Source: Planotetraspora silvatica (lineage in GTDB: Bacteria > Actinomycetota > Actinomycetes > Streptosporangiales > Streptosporangiaceae). From it: a stretch of DNA of 64,000 nt. The notes under the pieces were generated by a model that worked only from the letters and a program-made list of their open reading frames with translations, did no database searches and was not told the DNA's origin. Shown piece by piece: positions 25,286-33,967 of this stretch. The stretch is from the NCBI RefSeq assembly GCF_016863315.1, contig NZ_BOOQ01000007.1, forward strand, positions 1 through 64,000. The letters run 5' to 3'. The position numbers and the translations under genes were made by a program. Numbering within the stretch: position 1 is the stretch's first letter; each line of letters begins with the position of its first letter.

Positions 25286-27178
25286 TCACTGCACCGCCTC
25301 TCGTGTCGCCGTCTCGGTCCGGTCGCTCTCGCCGGCGCCCTCGTCCGCCGCGCCGTCCTCGGCCGGCCGCCAGTCGTCGCCGAGGTAGGCGTCGAGGACC
25401 AGCGGGTCGGTCCGGATCCGCTCGGGCGGCCCCTCCGCGATCGGCGCGCCGTGAGAGAACACGACGACCGGGTCGCACAGGTCGAGGACGAGGGGGATGT
25501 TGTGCTCGACGATGAGGAACGTCACGCCGCTCCGGTTCAGCTCGCGGATGACCTCGGTGAGCTGCCCGAGCAGGCTGGGGTTCACGCCGCCGGCCGGCTC
25601 GTCGAGCAGGATCAGCTTGGGCTCGAGCATGAGAACCTGCGCGAGCTCGACGAGTTTCTGCTGGCCGTACGACAGCGCGCCCGCGGGCTGGTTCGCGAAC
25701 CGGCCGAGGCCGACGATGTCGAGCAGTTCCCTGGCCCGCGCCGCCTCGTGACCGCCGACCGCGTCGGAGAACATCGTCCGCCAGCGCGAGTCCGGCAGCG
25801 GGGCGACCACGTTCTCCTGGACCGTCATCTCCTTGAACAACCGGGTGACCTGGTAGGTGCGTCCCAGTCCCAGGTGGCCGCGCCGCCAGGGCCGCATCCC
25901 GTCGATCCGCCTGCCGTCGAACCAGATCTCGCCCGAGTCCGCGGCCATGCCGCCGCTGATGAGGTTGAACAGTGTCGTCTTGCCCGACCCGTTCGGCCCG
26001 ATCAGCGCCGTGATCGTTCCCTTGCGTACGGTCAGACCGGCGTTGTCGACCGCCGTCAGGCCGCCGAACCGCTTCGACACGCCGCGCACGTCGAGCAGGA
26101 TCTCGCCTGGAGCGATCGCGTCCTCGGCGTTCACGGCGGCGAGTTCGGCGCGTACCCGCTCGGTCGTCGTGGCGGGGGCCCGGCTGAGGGCGCCGGTCTG
26201 GTCGGTGTACTCCACCTCTTCCGGATGCCGCCTGCGCCACCACGCCTCGATCGTCGGCAGCAGGCCCTTGGGCAGGAACAGCACCACGACCATGAGGGCC
26301 AGGCCGAACAGCAGCACACGCGACTGGCTGCCGCCGCCGTACACCGTGGCCGCCTCGCTGACGACCTGGACGATGAAGGCGCCGATGACCGGCCCGTAGA
26401 GGGTGCCCCTGCCGCCGGTGAGGGTGGCGAGCACGATGGTCACGCTGCCGAGGATCGCGAACGACCCGACCGGGTTGATGAAGCTGAGGTAGTAGGCGTA
26501 GACGCCGCCCGCCATGCCGATGAAGAACGAGCTCGCGGCGTAGGCCACGATCTTGAAGCGCGTGGTGTTGACGCCGATCGAGGCGGCCTTGCCCTCGTCC
26601 TCCCGGATCGCCACCAGGCCCGTGCCGAACTTCGTGCGCCTGATCCACGCGCTGAACAGGACCGTCAGCACCAGCAGGATCAGATACACGTAGTAGAACG
26701 GGATGTTCTGGAAGTCCCGATCCCAGAAGGGCAGCTCGAGGGTGATCCCGTCCGACCCCTGGGTGATGCTCTTCAGATTCACCGCGAAGATCTGTGCGGC
26801 GAGCAGCATCGCGATCGTGATGATGACGAACGCGTGGCCCCGGGTGCGCAGCACCACCGAGCCGATCAGCACCGCGATGATCACCGCGGTGACCCCGCCC
26901 AGCGGCGCGACCCACAGCGGGTTCACGCCGAACCGCACGGCGAGCACGCCGACGGTGTAGGAGCCGAGGCCGAGGAACATGCTGTGGCCGAGGGAGATGT
27001 ATCCGGCGTAGCCGGAGATGATGTTCCAGCTCGACGCCTGGATGGCGAGCAGGAACGCCAGCAGCATGACCCCTTGGGGATAGGGCTGCCACGGGTTGAC
27101 GACCGGGTAGAGCACGAGCACGACCAGACAGAGCCCGGCGATCAGGTGTGCGCGGGGAAGGGCTCGCAACCTGCTCAT
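25286..27178 (-). CDS. Fused ABC importer permease and ATPase (LivM-LivG type)
   Basis: A 630-residue protein from ATG 27178, overlapping the LivH stop by ATGA; the open frame to 27904 is a shadow. Residues about 10-320 are a LivM permease with eight or so membrane segments and the HAAT motif GVNTTRFKIVAYAASSFFIG. A linker of about 45 residues leads to a LivG ATPase (about 365-605) with GPNGSGKTTLFNLISG, signature LSYGQQKL and Walker B LILLDEPAGGVNP. A charged acidic tail ends the protein. Such permease-ATPase fusions occur in actinobacteria. The protein should sit in the membrane with LivH, LivF and the lipoprotein at 28076. Confidence 0.9.
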   Translation of the reverse strand: MSRLRALPRAHLIAGLCLVVLVLYPVVNPWQPYPQGVMLLAFLLAIQASSWNIISGYAGYISLGHSMFLGLGSYTVGVLAVRFGVNPLWVAPLGGVTAVIIAVLIGSVVLRTRGHAFVIITIAMLLAAQIFAVNLKSITQGSDGITLELPFWDRDFQNIPFYYVYLILLVLTVLFSAWIRRTKFGTGLVAIREDEGKAASIGVNTTRFKIVAYAASSFFIGMAGGVYAYYLSFINPVGSFAILGSVTIVLATLTGGRGTLYGPVIGAFIVQVVSEAATVYGGGSQSRVLLFGLALMVVVLFLPKGLLPTIEAWWRRRHPEEVEYTDQTGALSRAPATTTERVRAELAAVNAEDAIAPGEILLDVRGVSKRFGGLTAVDNAGLTVRKGTITALIGPNGSGKTTLFNLISGGMAADSGEIWFDGRRIDGMRPWRRGHLGLGRTYQVTRLFKEMTVQENVVAPLPDSRWRTMFSDAVGGHEAARARELLDIVGLGRFANQPAGALSYGQQKLVELAQVLMLEPKLILLDEPAGGVNPSLLGQLTEVIRELNRSGVTFLIVEHNIPLVLDLCDPVVVFSHGAPIAEGPPERIRTDPLVLDAYLGDDWRPAEDGAADEGAGESDRTETATREAVQ

Positions 27179-28053
27179 ACCGTGTCCTCGCGCAGCTTGG
27201 CGCCGAACAGCCCCTGCGGGCGGATCAGCAGAACGACCATGATCACGATGTAGAAGACCAGAGTGGACCAGTTCAGCGACCCGTAGGTCGCGGTCAGCGT
27301 CTCGGCCAGCCCCAGGATGCCCGCGCCGACGAGGGCGCCCGGCAGGCTGCCCATCCCGCCGAGGACCACGATCCCGAGCAACCGGGAGATCCAGTCGTAG
27401 TGGGACGCGGGGAAGAAGGGATACAGCACGGACAGGATGGACCCGCCCACGCCCGTCGTGGCGCTGCCGATCGCGAACGCGAGGGCGGCCGTGCCGGTGG
27501 CGCCGACCCCGACGAGCGCGGCGCCCGACGGGTTCTGCGTCGCGGCGCGGATCGCCCGCCCGGTCCAGGTCCTGGTCAGCACGAAATACAGGGCGGCCAG
27601 CACGGCCATGGCCGCGAGGAAGCCGAAGACCTGCGCCTTGGGCAGCGAGATGGCCCCCACGCGGAAGGACTCCTCGAAGTACGACGGCGTGGCCGACTTG
27701 AACTTGTTGCCCGCGGTGATGTTCAGGACGCCCTCGATGACCAGCGCGAAGCCGAAGGTCAGCAGAACCGACATGGAGGCCGAGGAGCCCCGGATCCGCG
27801 ACAGCAGGAGGCGGTAGGCCACCCAGCCGAAGCCGAACATGAGCGGAGTCGTGACCACCGACGCGAGGATCGGGTCGATCCCGGTCTCGTGCCACAGCCA
27901 CCACGTGAGCATCGCCACCAGGATGAGGAAGGCGCCTTGTGCGATGTTGATGATCCGCATGACCCCGAAGATCAGGGTGAGTCCGGACGCCATGAGCGCG
28001 TAGACCCCCCCGATCAACAGGCCCAGTGCGATCGCCTGGACTAGATGTGTCAT
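27175..28053 (-). CDS. livH: Branched-chain-type ABC importer permease (LivH-like)
   Basis: A 292-residue hydrophobic protein with about eight membrane segments. The N-terminus VQAIALGLLIGGVYALMASG and the downstream GVMRIINIAQGAFLILVAM are the LivH hallmark. It forms the translocation pore with the LivM half of the fused protein. It lies 22 bp after the binding-protein gene in the same operon. Confidence 0.92.
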   Translation of the reverse strand: MTHLVQAIALGLLIGGVYALMASGLTLIFGVMRIINIAQGAFLILVAMLTWWLWHETGIDPILASVVTTPLMFGFGWVAYRLLLSRIRGSSASMSVLLTFGFALVIEGVLNITAGNKFKSATPSYFEESFRVGAISLPKAQVFGFLAAMAVLAALYFVLTRTWTGRAIRAATQNPSGAALVGVGATGTAALAFAIGSATTGVGGSILSVLYPFFPASHYDWISRLLGIVVLGGMGSLPGALVGAGILGLAETLTATYGSLNWSTLVFYIVIMVVLLIRPQGLFGAKLREDTV

Positions 28054-28075
28054 CTGGGGAACTCCTCGGCCGCCG

Positions 28076-29365
28076 TCACTTCCAGGCGGGCTTGGGGTTG
28101 ACGACGGTGGTGGATGTCGCGACGTCGGACGGCGCGACGACCTCGACCTTTCCTGACTGCCACTGGGCGAGCAGGAACTGGCCCTTCGGCTCGCCGGTCG
28201 CCTCCCACGACAGGGGGCCCAGGATGGTGTCGACGGTGTTGCCGTGCAGCCAGTCGCGGATCTTGTTCTGGTCGATGGAGCCGACCTTCTCCGTCGCGGT
28301 CTGCAGGACCTGGGCGGCGGCGAACGCGTCGGCCGCGTCCTCGGCGGGGTCGGCGTTGTAGGCCTTCTTGTACGCGGCGACGAAGTCGGTGTTCAGCGGC
28401 GTCGTGGCCTTCTCGTTCCAGCTGACCGTGTAGAAGACGCCCTCGGTGTTGGCGAGGCCGACGCCGTCGCTGTACTGGCCGGCGTTGCTCGGAGCGGAGG
28501 TCTGGAAGAGCATCTTCGGCGAGAAGTTGAGCTGCTTGAGGCCGCGGACCAGCCCGACGCCGTCCTCGAACACCGCGCCCTGCGCGACCAGGTCGGGCTT
28601 CTTGCTGGCCAGGTTGCTGGCGATGGTCTGGAAGTTCGTCGTGTCCGCCGGGTAGACCTCGCTGTAGACCGTCTGCACGCCGAGGGCCTCGAGCTGCTTC
28701 TGCATCGACTCGATCACCGGCTTGGCGAAGGGGTCGTCCTGGCTGGGGTAGGCCGCCGTCTTGGGGCGGTCGGCCTCGGGGAGCGACTTGATCCAGTTCA
28801 CGAACACGTCGGCCTGGTGGGGGGCGGTCGCGGGCTGGGCGAAGAAGAGGTACTTGAAGTTGCGCTCGAACATGTTGGGGGCGCCGCCGGCCGGCTCGAC
28901 GAAGACCATGCCGTTCTTCTCGGCCACGGCCGAGGCGGCATAGTTGAGCAGGGAGGAGAACGTGCCCAGCAGCAGGTCGACCTTGTCCTGCGTGATCAGC
29001 TTGGTGTAGTCGGCGACGACGGTGTCCTGGTTGCTCGCGTCATCGGTGATCTTCAACTCGACCTGGCGCCCCATGATCCCGCCCTTGGCGTTGACCATGT
29101 CGCGCCACACCTCGTAGCCGCGCTTGGCCTCACCGCCGGGCTGGGCGAAGTCTCCGGTCAGGGGGAGGGAGATGCCGACGACGATCGGCTTGCCGGTGTC
29201 GCCGCCGGCGGCGGCCGATTCCGACGGCCGCGTTCCGCAGGCCGCGAGCGCCAAGGCCGCCACGACGCTCAGCGCCACCGTCCTCAAACCTCGACCGCGA
29301 CGGCGGGAAAGGGGGAGGCCGGATTTACCATGGGTCTCTGTGCCGCTGGGGGATGAAGCGGTCAT
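28076..29365 (-). CDS. ABC importer substrate-binding lipoprotein (LivJ-like, Peripla_BP_6)
   Basis: Start ATG 29365 with the strong ribosome site GAGGAGGG gives 429 residues. After a Thr/Ser/Arg-rich N-terminus and a hydrophobic stretch comes the lipobox LAACG, so the protein is a membrane-anchored lipoprotein. PIVVGISLPLTGDFAQPGGE is the typical start of the type I binding domain of branched-chain and aromatic-acid importers. It delivers the substrate to the LivH/LivM-G/LivF complex. Relatives bind amino acids, amides, urea or aromatic acids; the ligand here is probably the inducer or substrate of the pathway. Confidence 0.9.
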   Translation of the reverse strand: MTASSPSGTETHGKSGLPLSRRRGRGLRTVALSVVAALALAACGTRPSESAAAGGDTGKPIVVGISLPLTGDFAQPGGEAKRGYEVWRDMVNAKGGIMGRQVELKITDDASNQDTVVADYTKLITQDKVDLLLGTFSSLLNYAASAVAEKNGMVFVEPAGGAPNMFERNFKYLFFAQPATAPHQADVFVNWIKSLPEADRPKTAAYPSQDDPFAKPVIESMQKQLEALGVQTVYSEVYPADTTNFQTIASNLASKKPDLVAQGAVFEDGVGLVRGLKQLNFSPKMLFQTSAPSNAGQYSDGVGLANTEGVFYTVSWNEKATTPLNTDFVAAYKKAYNADPAEDAADAFAAAQVLQTATEKVGSIDQNKIRDWLHGNTVDTILGPLSWEATGEPKGQFLLAQWQSGKVEVVAPSDVATSTTVVNPKPAWK

Positions 29366-29405
29366 GAGCCCTCCTCTGTGAGCTTTTTGCCGCATAGATT
29401 TAACC

Positions 29406-29456
29406 GCAAACGATTGCGATGGCCAGCAGCATGCGGTTTCATCCTGTCAGTGTCAA
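29406..29456 (-). promoter_or_regulatory. Promoter and LacI-type operator of the Liv importer operon
   Basis: On the minus strand TTGACA (29456-29451) and CATGCT (29433-29428) are 17 bp apart. GCAAACGATTGC (29406-29417) lies just downstream of the predicted start of transcription. Confidence 0.7.
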
Positions 29457-29485
29457 GAGGTCGGGCAGGACTCGCCGCGCGGACT

Positions 29486-29507
29486 GCAAACGAGTGCGGG
29501 CTATCAT
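29486..29507 (+). promoter_or_regulatory. LacI-type operator and -10 element of the SBP/MFS/LacI operon
   Basis: GCAAACGAGTGC (29486-29497) is followed by TATCAT (29502-29507), a good -10 element; the -35 (near 29479-29484) is weak. The operator thus fills the spacer between the hexamers. It implies that the LacI gene, third in this operon, represses itself. Confidence 0.65.
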
Positions 29508-29554
29508 GGGCGGGTCCGTCCAGCTGAATCGAGCCGAACGGGAGCTATCAAATC

Positions 29555-30478
29555 GTGACACGGCACCTCGTGGTCGGGGCCTTCAGCCCGTCCGTCCTGC
29601 TGCGCGTCGGCCGACGCGTCGGCCTGCTCGCCGAGCATGACCTCGACGTGACGGAGAAGCCCGTTCCCTCGTCGCCCGCGCAGTTCCGCGCGCTGATCGA
29701 CGGCGAGCTCGACGCGGCCCTCACCAGTCCGGACAACGTGGTCGCCTATCGCTTCGACCCGGGCAACCCGCTCGGCGAGACGGCCGACGTCCACATCGTC
29801 TCGGCGATCGACCGCGGCCTCGGCCTCGGCGTCTACGCCCGCCCCGGGCTCGACTCCGCGGCGGACCTGAAGGGCGCGACCATCGGCGTCGACGTGCCCG
29901 GTTCCGGGTTCGCCCTCGGCCTGTACGCGCTGCTCGAGTCCCTCGGCCTCGACCGAGGCGACTACGAGATCGCGACCCTCGGCTCCACTCCTCGCCGCCT
30001 GGAGGCCCTGCTGGCGGGCGGCTGCGACGCGACCATGCTGAACGCGGGCAACGAGTTGCGGGCGGAGGCCGCCGGTTCGGTGCGGCTCGGCCGGCTCGTC
30101 GACGTCTGCCGGCCGTACCTGGGCACGGTTCTGAGCGCGGCGGGCGACCGTAAGAGGCCGCTCGTCGAGGCGCTGGCCGCCGCGCTCCTCGCGACCGCCC
30201 GCGAGATCGGCGCCGGACGCGCCGACCAGGTGACCGTGGAGGAGGCCGTCGAGGCCCTGCGATTGCCCGAGGACCTGGCCGTGCGGTATCTCGAACGGCT
30301 CAAGGACCCCGAAGAAGGCCTGGTCGCCGACGGCGTCGCCGACATCGCGTCGATGGAGACGATCGTCGGGTTGCGGCGCAGGTACGTGCCGGCGCTCGTG
30401 GACGGGGCCGACGTGCTGGCCACCGCCCTCGACCCCGCGCGCGGCCTCATCGATCCGCCTTCGGCGACGAGGCGATGA
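29555..30478 (+). CDS. Solute-binding-fold protein without signal peptide (NMT1/SsuA-like)
   Basis: A 307-residue protein from GTG 29555 (GGGAG ten bases upstream). The sequence HLVVGAFSPSVLLRVGRRVGLLAEHDL, then the central IGVDVPGSGFALGLYALLESLGL, matches type II binding proteins related to nitrate/sulfonate/thiamine-precursor binders. Unlike those it has neither a signal peptide nor a lipobox, so it should be cytosolic. It is coupled by ATGA to the MFS gene and through that to the LacI regulator. It could be an enzyme or a sensor built on the binding-protein fold; I do not know the function. Confidence 0.78.
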   Translation: MTRHLVVGAFSPSVLLRVGRRVGLLAEHDLDVTEKPVPSSPAQFRALIDGELDAALTSPDNVVAYRFDPGNPLGETADVHIVSAIDRGLGLGVYARPGLDSAADLKGATIGVDVPGSGFALGLYALLESLGLDRGDYEIATLGSTPRRLEALLAGGCDATMLNAGNELRAEAAGSVRLGRLVDVCRPYLGTVLSAAGDRKRPLVEALAAALLATAREIGAGRADQVTVEEAVEALRLPEDLAVRYLERLKDPEEGLVADGVADIASMETIVGLRRRYVPALVDGADVLATALDPARGLIDPPSATRR

Positions 30479-31653
30479 CCGCGCTCGCCACCCGGGAACG
30501 GTCGCCGCGGCTGCTGCAGTACATCTCGTTCGTCAGCACCCTCGACCGGTTCTCGATGCCCCCGATGCTGATCGCGATGGCCCGCGACCTCGGGGCGCCG
30601 CTGTCGGCGGTGGTCAACGCGGCCGGCGTCTACTTCCTGCTGTACGGGCTCATGCAACCGCTGTGGGGGATGGTCTCCGACCGTCTGGGCCTGGTCAGGA
30701 CCATGCGGATCGCGTTGCTGCTCGCGGCGGTCTGCTCGACGGCTGCCGCCTTCGCCGAGTCGGCGCTCAGCCTCGGCGTGGCCAGGGGACTGGCGGGGGC
30801 GTGCTTCAGCGCCGCGGTCCCCGCGAGCCTGATCTACATCGGCGACACGGTTCCCGCCCACCGGCGGCAGCGGGAGGTCACCGGCCTCATGACGGGCGTG
30901 GCGCTGGGCACGGCGATCGCCTCGACGGGCGCGGGTGCGCTGGCCCAGTTCGCGAGCTGGCGGATCGCGTTCGTCCTGACCGGGGTCATCTCGCTGCTGC
31001 TCGTGTTCGCGCTCGGACGACTTCCGCAACCGGCGCTCGTCCGGGCGCACGCCAGCCTCCTCGCCCCGCTGGTCGCCGTCGCCCGCTCCGGGCCCACGCG
31101 GCTCGTGCTGGTGCTGGCTTTCGTCGAGGGAGCCGTCCTGCTCGGTTCGCTGACGTTGCTCCCCCCGGCCGTCGAGGCCGCGGGTGTGAGTGCTTCCGTC
31201 GCCGGTGCCGTCACCGCCGTGTACGGTGTTGCCGTACTGGGGTTCGCCCGTGTGGTCGGTGTGTTGTCGCGCCGCACGCACGCGTCCCGGCTCATCGCAC
31301 TCGGAGCGCTCGCCGCCGCGGCCGCATGCGGGCTGACCGCCCTGTCCCGCTCGCCGGGCATGGCACTGGTCGCCGCGGGTCTACTCGGCCTCGCCTGGGC
31401 CTCGATGCACTCGTCGTTGCAGACCTGGGCGACCGAGGTGTTGCCGGAGGCTCGTGCGACGGTCGTGTCGGCCTTCGCCGGGGCGCTGTTCCTCGGCAGT
31501 GCCGTCGCCGCGGTGCTCGTCGGGGGCCTCGCGGAGAGCCACAGGTACACGGAGATCTTCGGCCTTGCGGCGGCTCTCGCCGTACCGCTCGGCCTGTTCG
31601 CCACGCTGGGACGCAAGCGATGGATCCGACCTGAAGGAGAACCCGGTCGATGA
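30475..31653 (+). CDS. MFS transporter
   Basis: A 392-residue protein with twelve likely membrane segments, starting at ATG 30475 overlapping the upstream stop. The N-terminal half contains STLDRFSMPPMLIAMARDLG and the loop motif GMVSDRLGLVRTMRI, the MFS A-motif. It may import the pathway substrate or export an intermediate. The gene lies between the cytosolic binding-fold protein and the LacI regulator in one tightly overlapped operon. Confidence 0.87.
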   Translation: MTALATRERSPRLLQYISFVSTLDRFSMPPMLIAMARDLGAPLSAVVNAAGVYFLLYGLMQPLWGMVSDRLGLVRTMRIALLLAAVCSTAAAFAESALSLGVARGLAGACFSAAVPASLIYIGDTVPAHRRQREVTGLMTGVALGTAIASTGAGALAQFASWRIAFVLTGVISLLLVFALGRLPQPALVRAHASLLAPLVAVARSGPTRLVLVLAFVEGAVLLGSLTLLPPAVEAAGVSASVAGAVTAVYGVAVLGFARVVGVLSRRTHASRLIALGALAAAAACGLTALSRSPGMALVAAGLLGLAWASMHSSLQTWATEVLPEARATVVSAFAGALFLGSAVAAVLVGGLAESHRYTEIFGLAAALAVPLGLFATLGRKRWIRPEGEPGR

Positions 31654-32729
31654 GACCCAACCAGCCTTCGTTAACCCCTGCCGGGGAGGTCAAGCGGGCT
31701 CAGCCTCCCACCCTCCGGGACGTCGCCGAGGCGGCGGGGGTGCACGCCGCCACCGCTTCACGTGCCCTGAACCCGAGCACGCGACGGCTCGTCAGCGCGG
31801 AGACGGCCAGGCGGGTGATCAAGGCGGCCAAGACCCTCGGCTACCAGCCCAACCCCATCGCGCGGAGCCTGAAGACCGCCAAGTCGAGCACGGTCGGCCT
31901 GGTCATCCCCGACCTGACCAACCCGCTGTTCCCGCCGATCGTCCGGGGGATCGAGGACGTCCTCGAGGCCGAGGGCTTCAGCGCCTGGATCGTCAACACC
32001 GACAACGATCCGGAGCGTGAGCGCGCGCGCATCGACTCCCTTCGCTCCCGGCAGGTCGAGGGCCTCATCATCGCCACCGCACGGGTCGACCACCCGTTCC
32101 TCGAGGCGCTGCACGAGCAGGGCGTCAAGATGGTGCTCGTCAACCGGCGGGTGGAGAACCTCGAGGTCCCGTATGTGACGGCCGACGACGCCACCGGCAT
32201 CGCGCTCGCCGTACGGCATCTGGCGGATCTCGGGCACAGGCGGATCGCCCATCTGGCCGGCCCGCAGGGGACCTCCACGGGCGTCGTGAGGTCGAGGGCG
32301 TTCCGGCACGCCATCCGTGACCACGGACTGGAGGACGATCCGTCCCTCATCGTGGAATGCGCCCGCTGGAACGAGGCCGACGGGGCCACCGCGATGCGCG
32401 AACTGCTCGATCGGGACGACCGGTTCACGGCCGTCGTCGCCGGCAACGACCTGATCGCGCTCGGCTGCTACGACGTGTTCGCCGAGCGGGGCATCTCCTG
32501 CCCGGACGAGATGAGCGTGGTCGGCTTCAACGACATGCCCTTCATCGACAAGCTGCGCCCGCCGCTGACGACGGTCGGGGTGCCGCACAACGACATCGGC
32601 GCCGAGGCCGCACGCATGTTGCTCGACTGCATCGAGGAGCCTGAGCGGCGTCCGAGGTCGCTCCTCCTCCCCGTGACGATGGTCGTCCGGGACTCCACCA
32701 CCCACCCCCGCCCCCTCCCTTCGCCGTGA
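31650..32729 (+). CDS. LacI-family transcriptional regulator, probable master repressor of the catabolic island
   Basis: A 359-residue protein from ATG 31650, ATGA-coupled to the MFS gene. An N-terminal extension of about 19 residues precedes the LacI helix-turn-helix (TLRDVAEAAGVHAATASRAL) and hinge helix (PNPIARSLKT); the rest is the sugar-binding-like effector domain starting VGLVIPDLTNPLFPPIV. It is the best candidate for binding the GCAAnCGnTTGC sites at 2630, 21628, 22818, 29406 and 29486. Its last codons run into a Pro-rich tail and the stop codon TGA is supplied by the first copy of the 53-bp repeat array. Confidence 0.9.
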   Translation: MRPNQPSLTPAGEVKRAQPPTLRDVAEAAGVHAATASRALNPSTRRLVSAETARRVIKAAKTLGYQPNPIARSLKTAKSSTVGLVIPDLTNPLFPPIVRGIEDVLEAEGFSAWIVNTDNDPERERARIDSLRSRQVEGLIIATARVDHPFLEALHEQGVKMVLVNRRVENLEVPYVTADDATGIALAVRHLADLGHRRIAHLAGPQGTSTGVVRSRAFRHAIRDHGLEDDPSLIVECARWNEADGATAMRELLDRDDRFTAVVAGNDLIALGCYDVFAERGISCPDEMSVVGFNDMPFIDKLRPPLTTVGVPHNDIGAEAARMLLDCIEEPERRPRSLLLPVTMVVRDSTTHPRPLPSP

Positions 32730-32949
32730 TCATGCACACCTTCGTGAATGTGGGCTCTGACGTGCCTCCATCGCGGGCGTGATCATGCACACTTTCGGCC
32801 GCATCACCTCTGACCTGGGCCCATTTCGCGCGTGATCATGCACGGATTCGTGTGCGGCGGCGCTGACCTGGGCGTGCGCCGTGCGTGATCATGCACGGAT
32901 TCGCGGGGGAGGCCGCTCGCCTGCGGGTCCTTCTTTCGTGATCATGCAT
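32726..32949 (+). repeat. 53-bp periodic array, five copies, forward orientation
   Basis: GTGATCATGCAC starts at 32726, 32779, 32832, 32885 and (ending in T) 32938, each exactly 53 bp after the last. Within each unit a downstream TTCG and, in several, CTGACCTGGG are also conserved, while the rest drifts. The copy at 32726 contains the stop codon of the LacI gene. The same family occurs in reverse at 33968-34138 and in both orientations at 54943-55315. Confidence 0.93.
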
Positions 32950-33007
32950 TCGGGGGCCGCCCCTCGCCGCGCGAGGTAACCGTCCCTCCGGTAGCGCTGT
33001 CAATGGA

Positions 33008-33865
33008 ATGAAATATGGCGTTTTTCCCGATCTGCTACTTTTGTCCGCCCAGCCGCCTTGTGCATCTGACTACGTGAAAGCGGTGTGGTCTCCCATGGGT
33101 GACATCGGTGTGGACGGCCTGGCCGATGGGGCGGCGAAGGCGCTCCTGCTGGCCTTCGAAAAGTTGCTCACGGCAGGCTGGGGGGTGGACAGCCCGCGAG
33201 GGGAGCACGGCACCCGTCTGATCACCTCCGGCATTCCGCTGCCCCACCTGAACGGCGTGTTCACCGAGAGCCGCGACCCCGATGTCGACGAGGTCGCCGA
33301 GTTCGCCCACCGGATGACGGCGAGTGCCGTCCCGTGGAGCATCCAGGTGCGCGGCGAGCCTGCTCCAGAGCTCGTCGAGGTGGCCGCGCGTTTCGGGCTC
33401 ACCCACCGCATGCGCCTTCCGCTCATGGCGATGCCGGCGACACCGGTGGCGCTCACTTCGGGGGACCACTCGATCCGGACGGTCGACGGGAAGGATCACG
33501 ACATCTATCGCGACGCTCTCGCCGCCGGTTTCGAGGCTCCCGTGGACATCATGGCGGCGCTGGCCCAGCCGGAGATCCTGGACATGCCAGGCGCGACCGC
33601 CTATCTCGTCGAAGCGGACGGAGAACCGGTCTCAACGGGATTCGGCATCCTCGTGGGGGACCATGTCGGGGTGTTCAACGTCTCGACCCCGCCGCGCCAC
33701 CGGCGCCGCGGGTACGGCAGGGCCGCCACCGAGGTGGTCATGCGGGACGGGTTCGCCGCCGGCGCGCGTGTGGCGTTCCTTCAGGCCAGCTCCGACGGTC
33801 TGCCCCTCTACGAACTGCTCGGCTTCCGCGTCGTCGAGACCTGGACCTACTTCCAGCACGGCTGA
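33008..33865 (+). CDS. GNAT-fold N-acetyltransferase
   Basis: A frame of up to 285 residues; ATG 33095 (256 residues) is an alternative start and neither has a strong ribosome site. The C-terminal half contains the acetyl-CoA binding motif A of GNAT enzymes (VFNVSTPPRHRRRGYGRAA) and ends LLGFRVVETWTYFQ. The N-terminal half is a second, more divergent GNAT-like half. The acceptor substrate is unknown. The gene is the only one between two opposed 53-bp repeat arrays (32726-32949 and 33968-34138), which makes its link to them worth testing. Confidence 0.8.
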   Translation: MKYGVFPDLLLLSAQPPCASDYVKAVWSPMGDIGVDGLADGAAKALLLAFEKLLTAGWGVDSPRGEHGTRLITSGIPLPHLNGVFTESRDPDVDEVAEFAHRMTASAVPWSIQVRGEPAPELVEVAARFGLTHRMRLPLMAMPATPVALTSGDHSIRTVDGKDHDIYRDALAAGFEAPVDIMAALAQPEILDMPGATAYLVEADGEPVSTGFGILVGDHVGVFNVSTPPRHRRRGYGRAATEVVMRDGFAAGARVAFLQASSDGLPLYELLGFRVVETWTYFQHG

Positions 33866-33967
33866 CTCGCCGGCCGGGCGTACAGGGCGTCAGCGCCTGA
33901 TTCGGCCGGCCGGACGCGCCGGTCCGCTCGACGGAGCGGCGCCCCCTGCCTTGCCGTACGGTCACAC

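Noticed and set aside
24514-29365. Amino-acid specificity of the Liv-type importer
   Set aside because: Homology to branched-chain amino acid systems is clear, but the shared catabolic operator makes another substrate equally or more likely, so I did not name one.
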